Assembly (NCBI GenBank): GCA_023053545.1
Contig: JAKZAN010000002.1
Coordinates: 10,536,790 to 10,600,789, forward strand
DNA: 64,000 nucleotides
Origin: Lepidurus packardi
Taxonomy: Eukaryota; Arthropoda; Branchiopoda; Notostraca; Triopsidae
Direction: 5' to 3'
The position numbers and the translations under genes were made by a program. Below, piece by piece: positions 54,188 through 64,000 of this stretch. A model generated the notes under the pieces. That model made no database searches and was not told where the DNA came from. It saw only the letters and a list, made by a program, of their open reading frames with translations. Positions within the stretch are counted from its first letter, which is position 1; each line of letters starts with the position of its first letter.

Positions 54188-56010
54188 GGTTTGACTTTCA
54201 GTACACTAAAATAGCTTCACTGGTTAAAAGGGCAGAAAGGTTGACTTAAGACTCGAGTTGAATTCGATCTTCGGTTATTTTTACAGCAGCGGCTTTAAGC
54301 ACTGGTATGAGACTAACTTAATGGAATGAACAGCAACTGCCCTATATATACGAGTTAAGCACTAAGTAGCAGAACTATTGTGGTCAGAAAGCCATCATGG
54401 CAATACTTTGCAAACCGCCAAACGTAGCCTTTTGTTTTTGTTATCAGCCGAATACGGAAGCTAGTTCCGATCGTGTGACGTCATGAAGTGGAGGTAGATG
54501 GCGTAAACAATGACCAATGCATCCCGTGAACAGGGAATTTATTTTTCCCAAATCCCCGCGAAGCATTCAAGCATAGCCACAGCTTAGTTCCTACGGAAAC
54601 GAATTACTAATTTCCTTGCCAAAAATCTATGCTGAAAAGTCCCCCGTTATCCTTCCGATTAGTACAAATTATTTTTAGTAATCCGTTTATTCGCCACAAT
54701 GAATGCCAATCTAAATAAGGGCGACACGAAAGCGGCAGGCTCTTAGCACATGATCTCATACCCGATTTCTAATTACTCTTCGCACCAAATGAACCGAGTC
54801 CTGGATATGTCTTCTTATCATTAGATAAAGATCAATAACATCAACCAGCGCCCTTCATTCGGAAAAGCAAAACCCGGTTTTTCAGAAAGTTTTCTGCTGG
54901 ACACAAAAAAGTATCTGATTCCCTAGAAAGCAACATAACGTGCTCGTTAAAGCAGTTCACATCGACAAGGCAGTACAACACTGTTGGAGAATTTTGCAAG
55001 GATTCAAGGAGGGGTGAACTTTTCGATGAGGATTCCATTGGGTGGGCTTTTCAAATACTTCCGCATAAACTTTGTTTCTCAGATCGCTTTAGATTCGAGA
55101 CAAAAGAGTATTTAATAATCGGTTGCTTACTTCATTTTCCCCAAAAATGTTTCCGACTGTCATTATCTGTGATACATATAATGAATGACAAGCAAGAATC
55201 AAATGGAAAGTTTTTGTTTTGTCAAGAATTCAATCAATGCTCTCGGCCCTTTCGCTCGAGCTGACTGTCACATCGAATTGAGCACGTACAAAGCGACGAA
55301 TGGCAAGGAAGGTTTTTTTTTAAGAGCAGATATAGTTTCATGGAACATATTTTATGGGAAACAAAAATAAAAGAATCCAAAGTCATTGTGGCGTTTTTTT
55401 CAAAGACAATTAGTGGTGAGAACCGAAGCACAGGTTTGTGAATTCCCCTATGCTACAACATCACATTTGGTAGCTTGACGCTGTTGCGAATGAATAAATG
55501 AGGTCGGCAAAAAAAGCCACGCGAAGAGCAGAAATCCAAAATTATGCCAGGGATTTCAAATCGTCATTCTTATCTTGTAAAAAATAATCACCAAGAGTCT
55601 GAAGAGGCTACAGCTAAGGTTTGTTCCCAAGGAGAGAGTAGTTTTTTGGTCACAAGAGACGCAAATCAAAGAGAGCGTATAAAATCAATATAAAATCTGA
55701 CTTGATTAAAGTGTTTGAGCGTTACTAAAATGAGATGAAACTACGCCGCAAATATAAAAAATACGTGACAAATCAAAAGATAGCCGGGCCCCTCTCTCAT
55801 GAAAAAACAAATTTAGCATCTCCCTTTTCCGTTTCGATTTTCAACACTCGCGGGATGCGAAGTGTCACTACCAAAAAAATCGCTTGTAAAAACCCCACGA
55901 GAAGTACAACACAATTCAAAAAAGAAGAGTCTTAAAAAAGGGAAACGTAACAAAAAAAAATGGTGCTGCTACTGCCAATGCCCAGTATTTTTGGAAATTA
56001 TACAGAAGGT
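54188..56010. other. DDAH upstream and fax downstream region
   Basis: Contains the DDAH promoter near 54188-54400 and the 3' UTR of fax below 56011. Open frames here (e.g. 54841-55038) show no conserved motif. No gene supported. Confidence 0.5.
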
Positions 56011-59000
56011 CTACTTGTCGTCATTCTCTTTCTTGTTTTCGTCTTCCACTTTCTTCTCTGTCGCATCCTTCTCCTTTTCCTTTTCATCTTCCACTTGCTA
56101 AAGCAGAAAGAAAATAAGGTTAATTAAGAAACGGATACCACAAAAAAGCAAAAATCTTCCCATTAAAGAAACATTACCTTTTCCTTCTCCTTTTCTTCTT
56201 CTACTAGTTTCTCCGTGTCCTTTTCCTTCTCTTCTTCCTTCTTTTCTTCCGGAGGAGGTTTAGGCAAATGCGTGTTCATGTCCAATGTTCGGCACATCTC
56301 TTCCCAATCAGGGTAATACCTAATTTAATACACAGGAAACAGAAAAAATTAACACATTAAGCAGATGGTTTAGTATCAGGAACGTTGAACCAAAGTTCTG
56401 AATTACCTTTCCTTCATGCGATTGAAATGTTCGACTAAATTGGTGCAGTTCTCCAAAAGCCAATCACGCAGCGGATATGCTACTTCCTTGTCCACGACAA
56501 CCAATTGAGCCAATGTAGCAAATACAACGATATCCAGCTATAATCAAGAAAAAATAAATTCACATTTTTGTCTACAGAAATAATACAATATAACTAAACA
56601 ACTTCACAGTCATGTGGGTGAAACTGCAAACTTACATTGGTAGGATCTTGACCGAAAAAGAAAACTTTGTCATCTAGCATGTCTCGCAAGACTTTCAAAT
56701 CATCTTGGCCCATTTCGGTAACTTCTTCGGGGGTATGCACACCAATGCCAGTTGCGCGAACTTTCTTCAACCCCTGTGGAAAGTAAACAAGACAAATAAT
56801 TTAAACTTTGCCCAGCCAGCACAACAACTAACCGTGTAAGTCTTAACTAAACAGGAAAACATCCCTAGTTTCCCCCTTTCTTTGGATAGCTTTCCCAAAC
56901 TTTTATGCTTACTTTTATGTAAAGACTTTCTAAACAAAACCCTCTCTATCTTGCTATCTTCTTTTGTGTCCTTATTCCTAATCCTTTTCAAAGTTGGGTT
57001 CGTTCATATATGCAAAGCTTCCACTAATTAACGTACTAAAACCCACAAGATAAAGAACCCCCAGAAAGTACTCCAGAAAGTATTTTTTAAACTTTATTTT
57101 TTAATAGCTTATTTTCTTAGTGGATCATCTTACTCTGCGCCGGAAGGTCAGACGGTAAAAGAGCTTCAAAAGTCCAGCCGGCATGCGGGTGCCCATCATG
57201 TGCTGCAAATCAATCTTGTAGCCTTGTAGAGTGGCATCGGGGTTCTTCGTACGCCAATACACGTCAATCCTGGCAAAAGAGAACAAACAAAAGCAAAAAT
57301 GTAAGTATAATAACATTAACGACACTCAACTAGAGTTGATCCCATTGTTATTACCCTCATTCCCCCCACCCACCACTCTTCCTTAAATGAAGCCATTCAT
57401 TCATACATTCATCTAAAACGCCCAATTGACCAGGGACTCCCCTACGTCGGAAACCATCAAACGGAAAGAGTAGAGTAGTGCAAGCAGCAAGGACACTCAA
57501 CAGGAAACCCTTCGTTGTGTTGACGATTCTTACACAATCTTTACAATCACTCTAAAGCGCCAACAAACAGGAATCTGTTGCCTCCTCTTACTTAAGGAAA
57601 AGTCAGCTCAAGTATTTTAGGCTCCCCGCAGCTTTTCATTGACCAATCTCAGGGTTTCTCTCTCGTCTAGTCAGCGATTTTCGGGCATTGTTGTCTCTGC
57701 AAGTGGAGTTTGTGAACTTTGTCAGCGTGCAGTAAGACGACACGCGTCTCTGACGGTTCTTAATTGGTTATTTCCTTATCAAATGCTACCCCGGTGACTC
57801 TTACGCTTACGAGCTAGTCATTATAAGTAATGCCGACCCAAAAGTATGGGGCGTTATGTGACAGCCGCTCAGTCGGCATCGTCAGTAACTGTCTCTTGTA
57901 AACTCTACTTAACTGAATTTCCTATTACTTTCAAAGCGGGCAAAATATACCTTTTCCGTACCGAAATGCTACCCCAGTGGCTCCTGAAATCCTGAAAATG
58001 TCCTCCAATCTCTTTCCCCCTTCCCCCGAAAGAAACCGAGCTAGTATGAAAGAAAAAAAAACTTCGAACGAGCGGATATTGACGTCGATAATACCGGTAG
58101 GTTACTATAGAAGATATTAATTCCACCTGATGTAAGGAAGCTTGGTGTGGTGGATGCTCTGGAAGCTTGGGAAAATGCTAGGGGAAGGAATAAATAAAAA
58201 AGCCAAATCAAGTCACATGCTCTTAACGCATTTGAAGCACGGAATTCCAGTACTTATGTTCCTTTCTTCCCACATCTCTCCCCTAAGATCCAACTAACTG
58301 TTACCCTGAGCAACCCAGGCTTGTTTCTTTCTTTTAATGCTTTTAAAAGTGTGTGGGGGGTGGGAAGAAGGCGAGACGGGATGGCTGCACAGGGCTAGTT
58401 AGAGTAGTAGTACATCGAGCACACGTTTGGTGCAAGAGACTAAACAAAAACGATCGATAACATGTCTGGGATTTCGCTCCAGCTTCGGTCGAGATATTGA
58501 AGTGCTTCTGTTCTGTCGCTCGCATCAAGGGGCATGGGCTATCCGGCAATGGCATGCAACAGTTTGTGTAAACTAAAGCAAATACCCTTTCCGCTTACAA
58601 GCTTCCTAAATAAACGTATAAACAGCTCTGGCGCTGTGACTAGGTCAGTTAAAGTTAAGGGGGTTTTGTTTATCCACAAAACTATTGATTTCTAGCTTTA
58701 GCGTTCCGGGGGGGGGGGGGGGGGAGGGAGTAGGGCAAGGGGTCAAAGGCTTTCCGAAAGGGATTTTAGCTTGGGTGCGAAAACAGTTCCAGAGTCCTTT
58801 TACCCCAAGTACTGTACACAGCGTAGTAGTACTTTCCAGTCACACCAAAGGTCAAGACAGGTCAAACACAGGTCTAGGCTTGATCACGTGATCGACCTTT
58901 AGGAAGCTGCCTCCAAGGTTTCCTAATTTTTTAAGTTTTGAACTTCTAACGTTCGTTTGAGGCTTGCAAATTTTCGTCGTTTCCGCTCCAGGAATGCGTC

Positions 59001-62000
59001 CAAGGAAACTACTGCTGTTTGCCTTATTGATCCACGGGAATACGGAATCCGGGCAAGCAAAGAGCCATAAAAATGTATTCTTCGGGAGCTTACGAGTCGC
59101 AATAAGTATATAGCATGAGCTTTTGACTAGTTGTAGTGGAACCACAAACTATGATCCTGTTATAACAGTCATCAAGTGTGGGAATTGTCCGAGAATCCGA
59201 ATCCGGTGGGGACCGTGAGAGGAAGTTCGAATGCGGAAACAAGGCAACTCAAGTATATGACTAACAACAAAACCAACAACTGTCATGGCTGCCCTACAAG
59301 TTTATATTTTTTCTTATGTTTTGTGGGGGTTCATCGGCGGTTGAAAAAAATTCGAAAAACCGGTCTAGATAACTTGCTTTGGTGTTAGGGCGGGTGAGTG
59401 TTGCTGTTGCCAAAGGAATTTCTGATTTGGAAAGAGGAGAAAAATGTAATTTTACCAATGGAAGTGGTTTTCCAGCATGGCAATGGTCGCATGGGAGACG
59501 TTTTTCTGCTCGGCGGTCAAATTAGCATCCAAATCATGGTCAAAGTGACGTCCAACTTCGCGGATGATGACAGCACTGTCCGCGATCTCTTCTCCATTCA
59601 ACTCTACGAATGGCAGCTGGCCTTTGTTCGATCGGAATTTCATCTTGTGGTCTACATTCTGCGAAAAGAAACGAGAAAACCCATATGGCGTGAGTGTCGT
59701 AACCTAAAGAAAACACGGCTGAGGTTTTCTATAAATCTTATATAAAAACAAGAAACGTGCGTTGGAGATTAAGAGTTGTGACACGACCAAAAACTTAAGC
59801 ATCTTTACATAAATGCATACGAAAATTCTGGAATGTGGGATTCAGGGGGTTGGGCCATGGGACGATTTGACGGGAGGGAGGGGGGCATTGAGCTTTGATG
59901 GGAGTCGCTAAATGAGCACAGATGGTGGAAAATTATCCTCTGTTCCAACTTCAACACTTTTGCTACAGCTGTTGTCGTCTAGACAAGAAATGAGAGCGAA
60001 AAAGAGACTTTTCTTTCGTCGGAGTAATTTCGAAGATGGAAGATGCTAGAGCAGAAAACAGTCATATACCTCATACTCCTACCCCGCCTTTCAGATTCTT
60101 TCACGCTCCCCTATCTCACATGCTCTTGTATTTTTTCTTCTCTTTTTTTCTGTTGCTTCACCCCACCCCCCACTCTTACATGCCATAGGGCAAGGAACAT
60201 CAACATTAAACCCCTTACTTCCATCTAAAAAAGTCCTACAAATGAGCCATTTTACCCCGCCTTTCCCAACTCCTCACTTTCATCTCAGATTTTCCCCAAC
60301 AAAATTTGAAAAAATAATATAAAAGCCTCCAGAGTACGTTAAGTATTTCTTTCTGTTACATCTATTTCTCAGCTTCTCGAAAGGGCGGGTGTAAAACCAA
60401 CGCTAAGGCGATGTTGAATTGAACCAGAAAACCTTGTTCGAAGCCTTCTTCAAGAATTGTGAACACCAGAGAGGCTACAGGGAGTGGGTTGGGGGTGGTT
60501 GGTGGGGGAGGATTACCCCCAGCTAGCGTTTACCCTAGCGGGTGAAAAAAGTGGAAAGGGTGGGCTGGTCGTCTTTAGTAAGTCTTCTTTGGCTTTTTTC
60601 TTTTAGTCTTCTTGTGGCCTAGGCTATCTGAAAGGGAACAAAGAGAGGGGACGCTACAAACAGGTTCAAAGTCAAGGCTGCTAACGGTTTTCTCGGGCAC
60701 TGTGGAAACCAAGAAGCCAAACAGGGGCGAAAAAAAGAAGGGGGGCTCATTGGCTTGCTCTTTGGGTGGCAGCTCGGAATGAAAAACAAGGGCGTCAAAA
60801 AGCCTATCAAAGACACCAAATAGGTTTTTAGCGAGATATTGAAAAGAACACCCTGATCATTTCGCGCCCTTCTTTGTCCCTTCCCCACGCTTTTTTTGGT
60901 TAAAAAACTAATCGGGGTCGTATTCTGGTTACTTACAATGTGTAACATCCGAAAGTTGCCCCAAATGAAAGCCCTTATCGTGGACTTTAATTGCAGTACA
61001 ATATGTTGTGCTAAATTGCTCCGAATTACATTTGGGGGCGATCAGGGTAATTAATACTGTTCCCACAAATAAAAAAATGCTGCGAATCCTGCCAAAGCTG
61101 ACTTGAGTTCGTGCAGAATGCATAACGCCCGGTTGTCTACCATTTTTGCCAGGGATAGTATAAAGTGCACGCACTGGAAAGAGGGCAAAGTCGACTGAAT
61201 GCGGTTCGCTAAGAAGGGTAAATCGATATGTCTGGCGCCTTTGCGACACAATATAGAGGGCAGACGGGGTGAGCCAGCCAGCAAGCCTGAGCGTGACTGC
61301 ATTACATCGGTTGGACTGACCTAAGACATTATGTATTGGGATCAAGAAAGAAAGGCGGTGACGCTTGGGTCACAGGTCAAGGTGCTGCCGAATCATGCCT
61401 GCTCATGTGAATGTTTCCGATGATTCAATTACGTGCTTACTCAACTAAAGCCTTTTAAAAACACGAGCAAAATGTCATCTCAACATGACGCACTTCCTGG
61501 GCACGTTTCCTTCCCCCCCGCTCGCTATCATGGCTATTTTACCATAGATAAAACAAAAATCACGCTAATTTATTATATTTCCTGAGATTGGGAAATATGA
61601 TTCGGTTCAACGGTTTGGTTGAACGATTCGAGATGCGGATGAACGGTTTTGGTTTTCCTTCAAGGAAAAGATGGCAAGGGGGACCCTTGTTTCAGAGAGT
61701 TTCAGCGAGTACAAAGAGGTTTTCGGTCAAAATTGGGTCTAAAAGTGAGTGAGGCATGACTTACTTCGTATTTGAGTCCACATGCTCGCAGCCAAGTTTC
61801 GACTTTGAGGCAAAATGGAGAAGGCGAGGGAATGACGGACGTACGGGAAAATTGATACAGATACACGACATCTTTTTCAAAGTCGACTTTGTGCACACGG
61901 GGACGAGGGGGCGGGGCTGGCGCCGCCGTGGTCGTGTCGGCTTTGTTGTCTTTGCTATCAGCCTCCGCGTCCTTTTTGTCTTCGTTGGGCTTCTCATTGT

Positions 62001-62124
62001 TGGCTGGTTCTTCTGGAGCATCTAATTCTGCTTTCAAGTCGTTCTTCGTTTCGAGTTTACCGACTTCTTCGATGGCTTTGGTCTCCGCCATCACCGGCGT
62101 CGTCACTTTGGCTTCGGTCGTCAT
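56011..62124 (-). CDS. fax: Failed axon connections (fax) homologue, GST-fold protein
   Basis: Member of the fax/metaxin-like branch of GST-fold proteins; Drosophila fax acts with Abl in axon development. Exons from the 5' side: 61765-62124, 59456-59658, 57134-57269, 56636-56773, 56407-56537, 56178-56319, 56011-56097; 398 residues. N-terminal acidic/Ala-Lys low-complexity region (about 1-80), thioredoxin-like fold from VYLYQFSRTSVIPSPSPFCL through FRSNKGQLPFVELNGEEIAD and SAVIIREVGRHF, and a C-terminal GST-like domain through LAQLVVVDKEVAYPLRDW. The tail (about 345-398) is almost entirely K/E/D-rich and split over the last two exons. Introns 1 and 2 exceed 2 kb, unlike the neighbours, and could contain alternative first exons. 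Identity is strong; enzymatic activity is not implied. Confidence 0.92.
57270..59455. other. fax intron 2 (2.2 kb)
   Basis: Non-coding. Contains a G17 run at 58708-58724. No gene, transposon termini or RNA recognised. Confidence 0.55.
58708..58724. repeat. Poly-G tract
   Basis: Seventeen consecutive G residues followed by GGGAGTAGGG-type sequence; potentially G-quadruplex forming and error-prone in sequencing. Confidence 0.9.
59659..61764. other. fax intron 1 (2.1 kb)
   Basis: Non-coding, with C/T-rich patches near 60100-60180 and G-rich patches near 59865-59890 and 60480-60530. No supported gene. Confidence 0.55.
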
Positions 62125-64000
62125 AATTTCTCGTATTTTTTCAATTAGTCGCTCAATTCGCTGAGCTCGGAAAAAGCGTCCGTTTCAAAACTTCGGCACC
62201 GAATTATTCTTCACAAAAACGTGGATCTCAACCGTCTGAGCCGAAACAAGGGACTCCCGTTTTTCTTCCAACGGTGAACGCCCAACCTGACAATAGCCCA
62301 AGCTGTGCTGCGACTGACTGAGACTGGCCAAGCTGCTCGATCGTACGCGCTTGCAGGGACAGACGCGCTTGCTACGGTGTTGCCTGGTTGCCAAAGCTCT
62401 AGGACATGGACGCCGTGGCTAGAGCTTACTGGTATGTGGAACTACGGGGCCTCTTGGAGGCATCAAAATGGAGGAACCTCTGGTTTTCTCAAACCCAACC
62501 AAGCCATCCCAATGCCCCAAACACGAACAAGAGCGCTTCACTCAGTGTTGCAGGGCAGGCCAGCATTGGAATTTTCAAGGTTTTCTTGACGGGGGGAGCA
62601 AAAGAAAGACAAATGACCAGGCCAAAAGCAAACGTCTGTCAAGTTAGTTTTGCCACATTGCCAGTTCCTTGTTGAATAAGATATATATGTGCATATTTTT
62701 TTTAAAAAGCTTGAAGAAATAATCCAAGCCTACAGACTCGCCTTATCCAGGCTCGAAATAGTTTAGCGCTTGAGAAAAAATCGGCAGGACAGGTTTTTTA
62801 ACAACAACATAGATTTCTACTTGGGAAGCCGGCAGAAGAAGGAAATATGAGCTAGATACAAGTTTTTGAAGCCCTTGTTTGATATTGGAAGCCAGCGACG
62901 TCGAATTCTTACTAGCTCAGCTTTTTCTGTTGCTGGTTTTATGAAGAGCGTTCAACCCTATCGCTGGATCTTTTTTCAATTTTTGGACAGTTTTCAGCCT
63001 TATGGTTACGATCTCGGCAGGGCAGGATCCATGTCCGTGACCCACACTCCATCACATTCCTCCGTGTTGTGGCGGTGGTTTGAGTACAATTCTTGCGTCA
63101 CAGGCTGAGGTATCCAGCAACAACTTGGGCAGGATGCCCATTGCTACAATTTACGCTACCCGAGCCTTCTTTTTCTTTAGCGTAAACTAAAAGGCCAAGG
63201 AAGGGAAGAAAAGACGATGAAATGAAAACTAGTGCTTAACTCAAACTCCTCAAAGGAATTTTGTTGCCAACAGGGGCCATATTGCACTCCCAAGTTAAAC
63301 ATGCGTCACACGTATGCAACGCAGATAAATGTGCGTTGTTAAAAGGCAAGAGAAGCTGAAAGCTATCATAAAACATAATTCACATTAACAAACAATAAAA
63401 AAAAAAAGGTAAAAACTCTTGGTTTCTGCTTTCTGGAGTTCTTCGACGTACATACATGCGATCGTGCAATTCCGCAAGTTAGGCAGACTCACAACAATAG
63501 CGCGCCAGTCATATTCCGTGACTCATTGCCATGGTTGAGTCGGTTCTGCAGTACTCGAGCTACGGGTTACGGCAAAAGTAGAGAGAGAGAGGAGAGACCG
63601 CGTTTATTGATCCAGACAACGGCAATGAGGGGGAGGGGTATATCGTTGCTACCCAAAGCAGGAGGCGGAAAGAAGGGCCACGAACTTAGTCGGGAGATAA
63701 AATGGAACTCAAATGGGAAAAGGAGGGGGAACAAGGGCGGCAAACTGGGGTGAATAAATCATCCGTAGCCTCAGACTAAAACTCCCAATGATTTGCCCTA
63801 GAGTCTTCATCTTCCTCAAATTAGGTTGTAAGTTAGGGAGACCAAAAGCTGACCACTTTCATTAGTAATAGACGCGAACTAGAGTGATATGTATTGTAAC
63901 CAAATATAGGTCACACCAATAGGCAATTGTTTTTAATTAAGCTGAGTTTTGCCAAAAAGAAAAAGGTTGGGGGAGGGGCTATAACAGGGGGAAGACAAAG
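62125..64000. other. Upstream region of fax to window end
   Basis: Presumed fax promoter and leader immediately above 62124. The open frames at 62305-62675, 62866-63108 and 63526-63753 show no recognised motif and are not annotated as genes. Confidence 0.5.

Noticed and set aside
62305-62675. Overlapping frames upstream of fax
   Set aside because: Two competing frames, no recognised domain, no splice continuity; may simply be promoter or leader DNA.

Overview
The window is eukaryotic nuclear DNA, almost certainly from an arthropod. Six conserved animal genes can be read exon by exon: GW182/gawky (TNRC6), Integrator subunit 7, a GH13 alpha-glucosidase with an SLC3A-like membrane isoform, EDEM3, dimethylarginine dimethylaminohydrolase (DDAH) and a Failed-axon-connections (fax) homologue. 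fax, a single GW182 locus, introns mostly of 50-100 bp and scattered TTAGG-type telomere-like tracts fit an arthropod. Compact introns would suit a branchiopod crustacean such as Daphnia, but the sequence alone does not settle the species.

Layout. 1-4943 (+): the 3' two-thirds of GW182 (UBA, Q-rich, PAM2, RRM, C-terminal silencing region), 8 exons, 5' end outside the window. 4944-14042: 9 kb with no recognisable gene, T-rich, probably GW182 3' UTR plus intergenic DNA. 14043-31016: a repeat-built accessory island. Its core is a 6198-bp tandem duplication (14043-20234 and 20241-26432), apparently almost identical, and each unit ends in an 80-bp minisatellite organised into 642-bp (8-monomer) higher-order repeats. 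The right side, 29690-31016, is an inverted, diverged copy of the same sequence, giving a foldback-like structure. The 2.7-kb loop between the arms holds a coding-like two-exon fragment, a dispersed repeat, a tRNA-like sequence and a captured genomic piece of the nearby INTS7 gene flanked by direct repeats. 31147-33229 (+): 5'-truncated R1/I-type LINE with poly-A, ending about 225 bp before the INTS7 start codon. 33455-37302 (+): complete INTS7, 16 exons. 37736-41990 (+): alpha-glucosidase/CD98hc-like gene with two alternative 5' exon sets. 43464-51710 (-): complete EDEM3, 18 exons, two pogo/Tigger-like DNA transposons in its introns. 53025-54187 (-): DDAH, 6 exons. 56011-62124 (-): fax homologue, 7 exons with two introns over 2 kb. 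62125-64000: fax upstream region, no recognised gene.

The host genes are unrelated in function: miRNA silencing, snRNA/transcription termination, sugar hydrolysis or amino-acid transport, ER glycoprotein quality control, methylarginine clearance, and axon/GST-fold protein. Nothing suggests an operon. The most notable points are the foldback-like island with its higher-order minisatellite and recent segmental duplication, the DNA-level INTS7 exon capture, and the single locus that can encode either a secreted maltase or a type II membrane SLC3A-like protein with all three GH13 catalytic acids intact.

Exon boundaries were read by eye from GT/AG sites, reading-frame continuity and remembered family conservation. 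No alignment or transcript data were available.
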